Below are positions 50,661 through 59,273 of a stretch of 64,000 nucleotides of DNA, in pieces. Position 1 is the stretch's first letter, and every line of letters begins with the position of its first letter. The DNA is from Streptomyces pseudovenezuelae (GTDB lineage: Bacteria > Actinomycetota > Actinomycetes > Streptomycetales > Streptomycetaceae). The notes beneath the pieces are model-generated. The model was not told the origin of the DNA and did no database searches. It worked only from the letters and a program-made list of their open reading frames with translations. The stretch lies in assembly GCF_029892565.1 (NCBI RefSeq), contig NZ_JARXVH010000005.1, positions 434,001 through 498,000 on the forward strand, in the 5' to 3' direction. The translations under genes and the position numbers were made by a program.

Positions 50661-52457
50661 TTGCGCGAGTTCAGCCTTCCGGCTTTGTACGAGGTCCCTG
50701 CGGACGGCAATCTCACCGACATCGTCCGGAGAAACGCCGCGCAGCATCCCGATGTCGCGGTGATCGCCCGCAAGGTCGGCGGCGTCTGGCAGGACGTGTC
50801 GGCGACGGCCTTCGCGGCCGAGGTGCACGCCGCCGCGAAGGGGCTCATCGCCTCGGGCGTGCAGCCTGGCGACCGGGTCGGCCTGATGTCCCGCACCCGC
50901 TACGAGTGGACACTGCTGGACTTCGCGATCTGGAGCGCGGGCGCGGTCACCGTGCCGGTGTACGAGACCAGTTCGCCGGAGCAGGTGCAGTGGATCCTGT
51001 CCGACTCGGGCGCGACCGCCTGTGTCGTGGAGCTGGACGGCCATACGGCGACCGTGGAGTCGGTGCGCGAGAGCCTGCCCGCCCTCAAGCAGGTCTGGCA
51101 GATCGAGGCCGGCGCGATCGAGGAGCTGGGCCGGCTCGGCAAGGACGTCAGTGACGCGACGGTCGAGGAGCGCGGCTCGCTGGCGAAGGCCGACGACCCG
51201 GCGACCATCGTCTACACCTCGGGCACCACCGGCAGACCCAAGGGCTGTGTGCTGACCCACCGCAGCTTCTTCGCCGAGTGCGGGAACATCGTGGAGCGGC
51301 TGCGCCCGCTGTTCCGCACGGGCGAGTGTTCCGTCCTGCTCTTCCTGCCGCTGGCGCACGTCTTCGGCCGGCTGGTGCAGATCGCGCCCATGATGGCGCC
51401 GATCAAGCTGGGCAACGTCCCGGACATCAAGAACCTCACCGACGAGCTCGCCTCCTTCCGCCCGACGCTGATCCTGGGCGTCCCGCGCGTCTTCGAGAAG
51501 GTCTACAACTCGGCCCGCGCCAAGGCGCAGGCGGACGGCAAGGGCAAGATCTTCGACAAGGCGGCGGACACCGCGATCGCGTACAGCAAGGCGCTGGACA
51601 CGCCGTCGGGCCCCTCGCTCGGTCTGAAGATCAAGCACAAGACCTTCGACAAGCTGGTCTACAGCAAGCTGCGCGCCGTGCTCGGCGGCCGGGGCGAGTA
51701 CGCCATCTCCGGCGGCGCCCCGCTGGGCGAGCGCCTGGGTCACTTCTTCCGCGGCATCGGCTTCACGGTCCTGGAGGGCTACGGCCTGACCGAGTCCTGC
51801 GCGGCCACCGCCTTCAACCCCTGGGACCGTACGAAGATCGGCACGGTCGGCCAGCCGCTGCCCGGCTCGGTGATCAGGATCGCGGACGACGGCGAGGTAC
51901 TGCTGCACGGCGAGCACCTGTTCACGGGGTACTGGAACAACCCGGGCGCGACCGCGGAGGCGCTGACCGACGGCTGGTTCCACACGGGGGACATCGGCAC
52001 CCTCGACGAGGACGGCTACCTCAGGATCACCGGTCGCAAGAAGGAGATCATCGTCACCGCGGGCGGCAAGAACGTCGCCCCGGCCGTGATCGAGGACCGC
52101 ATCCGCGCGCACGCGCTGGTCGCGGAGTGCATGGTGGTCGGCGACGGGCGGCCCTTCGTGGGCGCGCTGATCACGATCGACGACGAGTTCCTGGGCCGCT
52201 GGGCGGCCGAGCACGGAAAGCCGGCGGGTTCCACCGCGGCGTCGCTGCGCGAGGACCCGGATCTGACCGCTGCGATCCAGGACGCGGTCGACGACGGCAA
52301 CGCCGCGGTGTCGAAGGCGGAATCGGTGCGGAAGTTCCGCATTCTGTCCTCCCAGTTCTCGGAGGAGTCGGGCCACCTGACGCCGTCCCTGAAGCTCAAG
52401 CGCAATGTGGTGGCGAAGGACTACGCGGACGAGATCGAGGCCATCTACCAGAAGTAG
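50661..52457 (+). CDS. Long-chain acyl-CoA synthetase (FadD15-like)
   Basis: A 598-residue adenylate-forming enzyme that activates fatty acids with ATP and CoA at the membrane. The AMP loop is YTSGTTGRPKGCVLTH; VLEGYGLTESCAATAFNP, WFHTGDIGTLDEDGY and GRKKEIIVTAGGKNVAP follow, the last with the catalytic Lys region. The start is TTG at 50661, 8 nt after GGAG. Its place next to a PimB'-like gene matches fadD15-pimB in mycobacteria. A possible TetR-type site lies 250 bp upstream. Confidence 0.93.
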   Translation: MREFSLPALYEVPADGNLTDIVRRNAAQHPDVAVIARKVGGVWQDVSATAFAAEVHAAAKGLIASGVQPGDRVGLMSRTRYEWTLLDFAIWSAGAVTVPVYETSSPEQVQWILSDSGATACVVELDGHTATVESVRESLPALKQVWQIEAGAIEELGRLGKDVSDATVEERGSLAKADDPATIVYTSGTTGRPKGCVLTHRSFFAECGNIVERLRPLFRTGECSVLLFLPLAHVFGRLVQIAPMMAPIKLGNVPDIKNLTDELASFRPTLILGVPRVFEKVYNSARAKAQADGKGKIFDKAADTAIAYSKALDTPSGPSLGLKIKHKTFDKLVYSKLRAVLGGRGEYAISGGAPLGERLGHFFRGIGFTVLEGYGLTESCAATAFNPWDRTKIGTVGQPLPGSVIRIADDGEVLLHGEHLFTGYWNNPGATAEALTDGWFHTGDIGTLDEDGYLRITGRKKEIIVTAGGKNVAPAVIEDRIRAHALVAECMVVGDGRPFVGALITIDDEFLGRWAAEHGKPAGSTAASLREDPDLTAAIQDAVDDGNAAVSKAESVRKFRILSSQFSEESGHLTPSLKLKRNVVAKDYADEIEAIYQK

Positions 52458-52503
52458 AGCGTCATCTGCCGGAAGTGGAACGTCAGTTGACCGGCCTGTC
52501 CGC

Positions 52504-52993
52504 TCACAGGTCCTCGGCGAGGACCCGTTCCATCGTCCGCTCGGCGAGCGCGGTGACGGTCACGAACGGGTTCACGCCGATGTTCCCGGGCACGAGCGAG
52601 CCGTCCGTGACGTACAGGTTCGAATACCCCTTCACCCGGCCGTAGTTGTCGGTCGCCTGGCCCAGCACGCAGCCGCCCAGCGGGTGGTAGCAGAAGTCGT
52701 CCGCGAACACCTTGCCGGCCGAGCCGAACAGGTCGTACCGGTAGATCGTGGCGTTGGCCAGGTTGATCCGGTCGAAGAGCTTCTTGGCGATGGCGACCGA
52801 GACCGCGCTCTGGGCCGCGGTCCAGCCCAGCTTCACCCCGTCACTCGCGGAGTCGTAGGTGAACGTGGCCCGTTGGGGGTTCTTGGCGATCGCCAGGTAC
52901 AGGCTCACCCGGGTCCGCGGCGGCGGTCTGGAGGGCTACCATGCCCAGGATTTGACGTCTGGTCAGCTGATGCTGCGTCAGTTTTGCTGTCAT
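52504..52993 (-). pseudogene. Cholesterol oxidase remnant with large internal deletion
   Basis: The C-terminal 134 residues of a GMC-type cholesterol oxidase are intact in frame (CYHPLGGCVLGQATDNYG; YVTDGSLVPG; NPFVTVTALAERTMERVL). Upstream, ATG at 52993 opens a normal Tat signal start (MTAKLTQHQLTRRQILGMV) that runs for only 26 codons before the junction near 52916, where the frame changes and soon stops. About 390 residues, including the FAD-binding and most of the substrate domain, are missing, so the gene is dead. Confidence 0.85.
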
Positions 52994-53025
52994 GCGCGCA
53001 GCATCGGCGGATTATGTCCTTCCGG

Positions 53026-54168
53026 CTAGAGGAGCTTCTTCAACTTCTCCGCCAACAAATCCCAGCGCCACTTCTCCTCGACCCACTGGCGCCCCCGCTC
53101 CCCCATCCGGCGCCGCAGTTCCGCGTCCCCCAGCAGGGCGACGATCCGCTCCGCCGCCTCTCCTACGGAGTCGCCCCGCACCACCCAGCCGGTCTCCCCG
53201 TCGAGCACCGCGTCGGGGGCGCCGCCCGAGTCGCCGGCCACGACGGGCAGTCCCGTCGCCGACGCCTCCAGGTAGACGATGCCGAGCCCCTCCACGTCGA
53301 GGCCGCCGCGCCGGGTCCGGCACGGCATGGCGAAGACGTCTCCGGCGCCGTAGTGGGCGGGCAGTTCGGACCAGGGCACCGCGCCCGTGAAGCGCACCGA
53401 GTCGGCGACGCCGGTCTCGTGCGCCAGCTTGCGCAGGTCCTTCTCGTAGGGGCCGCCGCCGACGATCAGCAGGACGGCGTCCGGTTCGGCGGCCAGGATG
53501 CGCGGCATGGCGCGGATCAGTGTGTCCTGCCCCTTGCGCGGCACCAGCCGCGAGACGCAGACGACCACCGGCCGCTCGGTCAGCCCGAGCCGGGCCCGTA
53601 CCTCGGCGCCGCCCGAGCCGGGGTGGAAGGTCTTCTCGTCGACGCCCGGCGGGAGTTGGACCATCCGCGCGGCGGCCTCGGGCGTCAGCGCGGTGGCGAT
53701 GCGTGAGCGCGTGTACTCGCCGAGGAAGGTGATCGTGTCCGTCGACTCCCCGATCCTGCGCAGGAGTTGGCGCGCGGCCGGCAACTGCGCCCACCCGGCT
53801 TCATGCCCGTGCGTGGTGGCGACCAGCCGCTCGGCGCCGGCCTTCCGCAGCGCGGGCGCCATCAGCCCGAGCGGCGCCGCCGCCCCGAACCACACCGACG
53901 TACACCCGTGTTCCCGCAGCAGCCCGACCGCCCGCCGGGTCGCCCCCGGCGTCGGCAGCAGCATCGTCGTCCGGTCCCGCACGACGGTGAAGGGCTGCTC
54001 GGCGTCGAAGGCGGCGGTAGCCTCGACGCCCTCCCGCCCCCGCTTCCAGGTCGAGGCGTGGACGACGACCCGCTCCGGGTCCAGCCGTAGCGCCATGTTG
54101 TGCAGAAACGCCTGGATACCGCCGGGCCGGGGCGGGAAGTCGTTGGTGACGATCAGGGTCTTGTGCAT
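53026..54168 (-). CDS. GT4 glycosyltransferase, PimB'-like mannosyltransferase
   Basis: A 380-residue GT-B enzyme. TLIVTNDFPPRPGGIQAFLHN opens the acceptor domain; VCVSRLVPRKGQDTLIRA and PDAVLLIVGGGPYEK open the nucleotide-sugar domain; GLGIVYLEASATGLPVVAG holds the E-x7-E motif. In actinobacteria this subgroup adds the second mannose to phosphatidylinositol mannosides using GDP-mannose on the inner membrane face. The ATG lies 8 nt after TAGGGT. Its stop is just upstream of the cholesterol oxidase remnant. Confidence 0.9.
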   Translation of the reverse strand: MHKTLIVTNDFPPRPGGIQAFLHNMALRLDPERVVVHASTWKRGREGVEATAAFDAEQPFTVVRDRTTMLLPTPGATRRAVGLLREHGCTSVWFGAAAPLGLMAPALRKAGAERLVATTHGHEAGWAQLPAARQLLRRIGESTDTITFLGEYTRSRIATALTPEAAARMVQLPPGVDEKTFHPGSGGAEVRARLGLTERPVVVCVSRLVPRKGQDTLIRAMPRILAAEPDAVLLIVGGGPYEKDLRKLAHETGVADSVRFTGAVPWSELPAHYGAGDVFAMPCRTRRGGLDVEGLGIVYLEASATGLPVVAGDSGGAPDAVLDGETGWVVRGDSVGEAAERIVALLGDAELRRRMGERGRQWVEEKWRWDLLAEKLKKLL

Positions 54169-54176
54169 CGTCGCAG

Positions 54177-54182
54177 ACCCTA
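54177..54182 (-). promoter_or_regulatory. -10 hexamer of a probable leaderless promoter (PimB'-like)
   Basis: TAGGGT on the minus strand ends 8 nt before the ATG at 54168; its AGGG could alternatively be a distant ribosome site. Confidence 0.3.
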
Positions 54183-54287
54183 CCGAACCGCCCGCCCACC
54201 GCCGGCCCGGCCGTGCTTGTGGCACGCTCACAGAAGAGCGGGCCATCATGTTCCCCTCAAGACAGGAAGCGAACGGCAGGGGATCAC

Positions 54288-55523
54288 GTGAAGACGACGG
54301 GCTCGGGGCGGTCACTGGTGTGGCTGCTGGGCACCTGGGGTGTGACCAGGCTGTTGCTGCTGCTCTTCGTGTTCAAGGTCTACGTCTTCCCCGGCCCGGA
54401 CGTCACCAGCGACGTGTCCGTCATCTACCAGGGCTGGTACGAGGTGCTGCGCACCGGCACCTTCCCGCTGGACGACGTGACCTGGCAGTACCCGCCGGCC
54501 GCCGCGCTCGCGATCCTCTCCCCGGCACTGCTGCCCTTCCTCGGCTACGCGCAGGCGTTCTTCGTGCTCGCCTTCGTCGCCGACCTGGCCGCCTTCGCCC
54601 TGCTGCTGTACGCGGGCCTGCGCCCCGGCAAGTCGCTGCGCGGCACCTGGGTGTGGGTGGTGGGCGTACCGCTGCTCGGCCCGACCGTCTACGCCCGCTA
54701 CGACGTGATGGTCACGGCCGTCGCGATCGCCGCGGTGCTGGCCGGCACCCGGCACCCACGTGTGATGGGGGCACTGGTGGGCTTCGGGGCGATGCTGAAG
54801 GTGTGGCCGATGCTGATCCTGGTCGCCGTCCGCAGGCGCGGGGTGTGGGCCTGGGCGGTGGGCACGGTCGCCGCGGTGGCCGCGCTGTTCGCGGTGGCGA
54901 TGCCCGGCCCGTTCGCCTTCCTCACCTTCCAGCGCGACCGCGGCACCGAGGTGGAGTCGCTGGGCTCGCTGGTCTTCCACGTCGCCCGCCACCACGGCTG
55001 GAGCGGCCAGGTGCTGCTCAACTACGGCTCGGTGGAGTTCGTCGGCCCCGGTGTGCAGGCCGTCAGCACGGCCGCCCTCCTGCTCACCGGCATGACCTTC
55101 GGCTGGCTGCTGATGTGGCGTCTGACGGCCACCCGGTTCGAGGCGGCCACGGTGGCGGACGCGGCGTTCGTCGCGGTGCTGATGTTCACCGTCACCAGCC
55201 GGGTGATCAGCCCTCAGTACATGGTCTGGCTGATCGGCCTCGCGGCGGTCAGCGTCTGCTTCCGCGGCAGCCGCATGGGCACCCCCGCGGTCCTGGTCCT
55301 CCTGGCGAGCTTCGTGACGGTCCTGGAGTTCCCGATCTGGTTCTCCCACGTGGTCCAGAGCGACCCCCTGGGCATCACCCTCCTCGCCCTCCGCAACGGC
55401 CTCCTGGTCCTCGCCACCGTCCTCGCGGCCCGCGCCCTGTGGCGCGCCACGGTCCCCCGGGAGGAGCCGGCCCCGGTCCCCGGTCAGCCGGCCCGCGCCA
55501 ACGAGACCTCGGTCTCCCCCTGA
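54288..55523 (+). CDS. GT87-family polyprenol-linked mannosyltransferase-like membrane protein
   Basis: A 411-residue polytopic protein with about nine membrane segments. The first external loop has FPGPDVTSDVSVIYQGWY with acidic residues, and TWQYPPAAALAIL is typical of GT87 (PimE/RgtX-like) GT-C enzymes. Such enzymes use polyprenyl-phosphate sugars on the outer membrane face. The divergent partner is the PimB'-like gene, consistent with glycolipid assembly. The GTG at 54288 follows AGGGGA at 5 nt. It converges with the lipoprotein gene 9 bp away. Confidence 0.85.
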   Translation: MKTTGSGRSLVWLLGTWGVTRLLLLLFVFKVYVFPGPDVTSDVSVIYQGWYEVLRTGTFPLDDVTWQYPPAAALAILSPALLPFLGYAQAFFVLAFVADLAAFALLLYAGLRPGKSLRGTWVWVVGVPLLGPTVYARYDVMVTAVAIAAVLAGTRHPRVMGALVGFGAMLKVWPMLILVAVRRRGVWAWAVGTVAAVAALFAVAMPGPFAFLTFQRDRGTEVESLGSLVFHVARHHGWSGQVLLNYGSVEFVGPGVQAVSTAALLLTGMTFGWLLMWRLTATRFEAATVADAAFVAVLMFTVTSRVISPQYMVWLIGLAAVSVCFRGSRMGTPAVLVLLASFVTVLEFPIWFSHVVQSDPLGITLLALRNGLLVLATVLAARALWRATVPREEPAPVPGQPARANETSVSP

Positions 55524-55532
55524 CCGTGCCGG

Positions 55533-56720
55533 TCAGCCCAGTTGGTCCCCGAGGTACTCCCGCCACGCGGCCGTGAACTCCTCGGACGTCGTCCCCAGCA
55601 CCTTCTTCAGCGCCCCCTCGACCGACCCCGCCCGCGTCCTGTGATCACCCACGGCCCGGTAGAACTCCCCCAGCTTCGCCTCGCCCCACTTCCCGGCGAT
55701 CATCCGGCAGGCCAGCCAGCCGCCCTCGTAGGCCTGCGCCAGCTTCGTCGCGTCGCCGCTGAAGCCGAAGTCCCGGTCGGTCGGCAGCGCCGCCGGCACC
55801 TCGTCGTCGGCCACCGCACGCGCCAGCTCCGGCGCGGCCTGGTCCGGGGTGCGGCCGGTGCCGCGGTAGCCGACCCAGTCCGCGTACCCCTCCGACAGCC
55901 ACAGCGGGGTGGCCGCGCTGGTGTGGGCGCGGGTGGCGACATGGGTGGTCTCGTGGGTGAGCACGACCTGTTTGCCGAGGTCGCCGAGGATGGCGTACGC
56001 GTCCGGATTGACGATGACCCGGTCCGCGGGCGCGTTCGGCGCGCCGCCCACCTCGCCGGTGGTGACCGCCGCGATCCCCCGGTAGGAGGACGCGGGCGAG
56101 CCCAGCAGCCCCGCCATGCCGTCCAGCGACTTCGGTACGAGCACCACGACGTGCCCGGCCCAGTCCGTCCCCCACGCCCCCGACACGGCCGGTACGGCGC
56201 GATCTGCGAGGTCCGCGTAGGTGTGCAGCGCCTCGTTGGTCTGCCCGACCCCCAGGACGAGGCTGTGCGCGCCGCGTACGACCGCCACCTCGCCCTGGTC
56301 CCACAGCTGCTGGGCGGACTTCTTGGCGGCCGTCTCGGCGTCCACGTACCACTCGTCCCGCTCCCGGCTCAGGGTCAGCGTGCGGCCGGCGGTGACGGGG
56401 GCCTTGTCGTAGCCCTGGACCTGGTAGCGCAGTTCGACGTCGGCGGTGGCCGAGTCGCCCGAGCGGTGCAGGGCGGTGACGCGGTAGGACCAGCTCGCCA
56501 GCGGCACCCCGCGCAGGTTCTCGAACCAGCTCAGCGCGCCCGTGCGCAGGAAGGCCGTGCGGTCGCGGTCCATGACGGCGGTCGCGCGCCGGTCGAGGAC
56601 CCGCTGGAGGTCCTTGCGGTCGGTGGCGGCGGCGGGCTTGCCGCCGCAGCCCACCAGGCAGACGAGCAGCAGAACGAGCGCCACCGCTCCGGATCCCGAC
56701 GCCCGCCCTCGACCAGCCAC
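55533..56720 (-). CDS. Lipoprotein with gluzincin-like HExxH motif
   Basis: A 395-residue secreted protein. The signal peptide ends in lipobox LVGC (Cys about 25), so it is a lipoprotein. An NTF2-like N-terminal part is followed by a metallopeptidase-like domain with VLTHETTHVA (HExxH) and, 20 or so residues on, WLSEGYADWVG (third ligand Glu). Similar membrane-anchored peptidase_MA-type proteins are common in actinobacteria. The GTG lies 6 nt after TACGAT with no ribosome site. It is followed on the same strand side by the NlpC/P60 pair. Confidence 0.83.
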   Translation of the reverse strand: MAGRGRASGSGAVALVLLLVCLVGCGGKPAAATDRKDLQRVLDRRATAVMDRDRTAFLRTGALSWFENLRGVPLASWSYRVTALHRSGDSATADVELRYQVQGYDKAPVTAGRTLTLSRERDEWYVDAETAAKKSAQQLWDQGEVAVVRGAHSLVLGVGQTNEALHTYADLADRAVPAVSGAWGTDWAGHVVVLVPKSLDGMAGLLGSPASSYRGIAAVTTGEVGGAPNAPADRVIVNPDAYAILGDLGKQVVLTHETTHVATRAHTSAATPLWLSEGYADWVGYRGTGRTPDQAAPELARAVADDEVPAALPTDRDFGFSGDATKLAQAYEGGWLACRMIAGKWGEAKLGEFYRAVGDHRTRAGSVEGALKKVLGTTSEEFTAAWREYLGDQLG

Positions 56721-56726
56721 TTTACG

Positions 56727-56732
56727 ATCGTA
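56727..56732 (-). promoter_or_regulatory. -10 hexamer of a probable leaderless promoter (lipoprotein)
   Basis: TACGAT on the minus strand, part of the palindrome TACGATCGTA, ends 6 nt before the GTG at 56720. Confidence 0.4.
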
Positions 56733-56753
56733 CGACCGCGATACGCCGTGTGG

Positions 56754-57770
56754 TCAGACCCTCGTGACCGACGAGACGGGCATCATGCCCACCGGGTCGT
56801 AGCGCACCGGCGCGCCGGGGTAGGGCGCGTGGATCACCTGGCCGTTGCCCATGTACATCGCGACATGGCTGGCGTCGGACCGGTAGGTGACCAGGTCGCC
56901 GGGCTGTGCCTGGGAGAGCGGGACCTGGTGGCCGGCGTAGCGCTGGGCCTGCGAGGTGCGCGGGAGATGGACGCCGGCCTGCGCGTAGGACCACTGCATC
57001 AGGCCCGAGCAGTCGAAACCGGTGGGGCCGCTGGCGCCCCAGACGTAGGGCTTGCCCAGCGCGGTGCGGGCGGCCGCCATGGCGGCCGCGGCGCGCGCCG
57101 AGGACGGGACGGCGTTGCCGAGGTCGGGGATCTCCACGCGGCCGGAGCGGGAGGCGCGGTCGTAGGCCGCACGCTCCGTGGACGGCAGGGAGTTGAGCAG
57201 TTGCCGGGCCTTGGCGAGCTTCTTCTCGACGGTCTTCTTGTGGGTGGCGACCGCCTTGCGGCTCTTCTCCAGCTCGGAGAGCTTCTGGGTGGCCTCGGAG
57301 CGCTCCTGGGCGAGTTCGCGCATGGCGGACTCGAGTTCCCTGAGTTCGCCGGTCTGGTGGACGGTGATCCGGTCCAGGACGGAGGCCTTGTCGAGGTAGT
57401 CGTCCGGGTCGTCGGAGAACAGCAGGGCCAGGGACGGGTCGACGCCGCCGGACCGGTACTGGGCGCCGGCCAGCGAACCGAGCGTCTCCCGCATGGAGTT
57501 GATGCGCTGCTGCTGGCGGGCGATGCGGTCCTGGGAGTCGCCCACCTCGCGGCGGAGCGTGTCGGCGGTCTCGTCGGCCTTGTTGAAGGCCTCGGTGGCT
57601 TCCTCGGCCTGCTCGTAGAGGCGGTCCACCTCGGCCTTGGTGTCGGCGTGCGGAGCGGCGCTCGCCGGTACGGCGCCGAGGGCGGCGGCCGCGGCGGACA
57701 ACGCGCACAGGGCGGTGCCGGCGCCCCGGTTGAACCCGGACGGCGATGCAAGTCGGCGATGGGACCCCAC
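56754..57770 (-). CDS. Secreted NlpC/P60 peptidoglycan hydrolase (first of a pair)
   Basis: A 338-residue exported protein: a signal region ending near PASAAPH, a long coiled coil (about 50-200, EVDRLYEQAEEATEAFNKA through KLAKARQLLNSL), a linker, and a C-terminal NlpC/P60 domain. The catalytic Cys is in GFDCSGLMQWSYAQAG, the His pair in SHVAMYMGNGQVIHAP. Such RipA-like endopeptidases cut D-Glu-DAP bonds. The GTG at 57770 (VGSHRR) is chosen by analogy with its paralogue; GGAAGGAG is 11 nt upstream. Confidence 0.9.
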   Translation of the reverse strand: MGSHRRLASPSGFNRGAGTALCALSAAAAALGAVPASAAPHADTKAEVDRLYEQAEEATEAFNKADETADTLRREVGDSQDRIARQQQRINSMRETLGSLAGAQYRSGGVDPSLALLFSDDPDDYLDKASVLDRITVHQTGELRELESAMRELAQERSEATQKLSELEKSRKAVATHKKTVEKKLAKARQLLNSLPSTERAAYDRASRSGRVEIPDLGNAVPSSARAAAAMAAARTALGKPYVWGASGPTGFDCSGLMQWSYAQAGVHLPRTSQAQRYAGHQVPLSQAQPGDLVTYRSDASHVAMYMGNGQVIHAPYPGAPVRYDPVGMMPVSSVTRV

Positions 57771-57869
57771 GGGAAGCCGCACTCCTTCCGCTGACGGACG
57801 AGGAAACGCGGCAGACAGTAGCCCCGCTACCGGGGGCCCACCAAAGACCTCCGCGACCACACAACGTAA

Positions 57870-57903
57870 CGCCCCGCCTCAGACGCAGGTCATGGGCGGG
57901 GCG
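57870..57903 (-). terminator. Hairpin between the two NlpC/P60 genes
   Basis: CGCCCCGCC (57870-57878) pairs exactly with GGCGGGGCG (57895-57903) with a 16-nt loop, then TTACGTTGTG on the minus strand. Probable terminator of the upstream NlpC/P60 gene. A small 6-bp hairpin also lies at 57930-57943. Confidence 0.6.
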
Positions 57904-58002
57904 CGGGGTCAGCGGGAGTTGTCGTAATTCGCCCGTTCGGGCGGTGCGGCGTCGCGGCCTTACGGTCGATCGCTTCCGGTCGGAAGCGGACGCCGAACCG
58001 GA

Positions 58003-59037
58003 TCAGATCCGAACGCCGAACTGAAACGGCATGTTGCCGATCGACTCGTAACGGACCACGGTGCCGGTGCGCGGGGCGTGGATCACCTGGCCGTTGCCGG
58101 CGTAGAGGCCGACGTGGTGCATGTCGCCGTAGAAGATGACCAGGTCGCCGACCCGCAGGTCGCTCTGGTTGTAGATGCGGGTACCGGCGTTGGCCTGGGC
58201 CTGCGAGGTGCGCGGTATGGAGACGCCGGCCTGGGCGTAGGCCCAGGAGGTCAGGCCCGAGCAGTCGAAGGAGGACGGGCCGGAGGCGCCGTAGACGTAC
58301 GGGGTGCCGAGCTTCGACTGGGCGGCGGAGAAGGCCGCGGCGGCCCGGCCGGAGGCGGAGGTGGTGTTGCCCAGGTCCACACGCTCGCTGGCACTGCGGC
58401 TGGCGCGGGCGTCGGCGTCGGCGAGCGCCGCCTGCTCCGCGGCCGTCAGCGTGTTGAGCAGCTTGTTCGCGGCGGCGAGCTTGGTCTGGACTTCCTGCTT
58501 CTTCTTGGCCAGCTCGGTGCGGGTGGAGGCGAGGTCCTTGAGCTTGTCGGAGGCCTCGGAACGCTCCTGCGCGAGTTCGCGCTGCTTCTCCTGGATCTTC
58601 TTCAGCGCCTCGACCTGCTGGGCGCTCAACTGGTCGGCGGTGGACGCCTTGTCCAGGTAGTCGTCGGGGTTCGACGACAGGAAGAGCTGCAGGGAGGAGT
58701 CGATGCTGCCGGTGCGGTACTGCGCGGCGGCCGCCAGACCTATGGACGAGCGGAGCTCGTTGAGCTCCTCCTGGCCGCGGGCGACGTTGTCCTGGATGGT
58801 GGAGATCTCCTTCTGGAGCTTCTCCTCCTTGACCTTGGCCCCGGTGAGCTTCTCGGTGGCCTGCTCGGCCTGCTCGTAGAGCTTGTCGACCTTCTCCTTG
58901 ACCTCGTTCTTCGAGGGCTTCTCACTCGGCGCGGCGTTCGCGGCCTGGGCGCTGATGGCAACGGCGGCAGCAGCTGCGGTGGTGAGCACGGTCACACGTG
59001 CCCGACTCGGCTGCTTGGGTCGACGGTGGGACGCCAC
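58003..59037 (-). CDS. Secreted NlpC/P60 peptidoglycan hydrolase (second of a pair)
   Basis: A 344-residue paralogue of the preceding gene product with the same layout: signal peptide (VLTTAAAAAVAISAQAANA), coiled coil (about 45-205), and NlpC/P60 domain with FDCSGLTSWAYAQAG (Cys) and HHVGLYAGNGQVIHAP (His). The GTG at 59037 (VASHRRPKQ) is 9 nt after AAGGAG and mirrors the paralogue start; a GTG at 59067 adds 10 residues. The promoter region is unusually AT-rich with a 19-bp palindrome, so control differs from the neighbour. Confidence 0.92.
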   Translation of the reverse strand: MASHRRPKQPSRARVTVLTTAAAAAVAISAQAANAAPSEKPSKNEVKEKVDKLYEQAEQATEKLTGAKVKEEKLQKEISTIQDNVARGQEELNELRSSIGLAAAAQYRTGSIDSSLQLFLSSNPDDYLDKASTADQLSAQQVEALKKIQEKQRELAQERSEASDKLKDLASTRTELAKKKQEVQTKLAAANKLLNTLTAAEQAALADADARASRSASERVDLGNTTSASGRAAAAFSAAQSKLGTPYVYGASGPSSFDCSGLTSWAYAQAGVSIPRTSQAQANAGTRIYNQSDLRVGDLVIFYGDMHHVGLYAGNGQVIHAPRTGTVVRYESIGNMPFQFGVRI

Positions 59038-59146
59038 GGACGCGGGCTCCTTCTTCAGAGTGATCACCCGTTCGGAGGTTCGAGCCCAGACCCTAGTGAC
59101 CTTCTTGTGATCAGTTCAAATCCTCGCGTGAAAAATGTTTGTCACA

Positions 59147-59165
59147 GAGTGCATTCTTTGCACTC
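59147..59165. promoter_or_regulatory. Palindrome in the AT-rich promoter region of the NlpC/P60 gene
   Basis: GAGTGCA-TTCTT-TGCACTC, 7+5+7 with perfect arms, about 110 bp upstream of the start. A second imperfect inverted repeat (TTACGCC / GGGCGTTAA) lies around 59211-59231. Likely an operator; regulator unknown. Confidence 0.5.
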
Positions 59166-59273
59166 AACTAACATGCAGTCATGGTCGATTGACGCTACGT
59201 TGCGTGACGATTACGCCAATTCGGGCGTTAAACCTGCAAGCTTGACCTTCAGGACAGGCGCTCGGGACGGCGC

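Noticed and set aside
55542..57794. A 750-codon plus-strand frame opposite the lipoprotein and NlpC/P60 genes
   Set aside because: Antisense shadow of real genes; low-complexity Gly/Val/Ala/Asp/Arg composition with no domain.
57771..58002. Possible ydaO (c-di-AMP) riboswitch before the NlpC/P60 genes, as known for some actinobacterial wall hydrolases
   Set aside because: None of the conserved ydaO aptamer blocks is present in this gap or in 59068-59273; only simple hairpins and palindromes.
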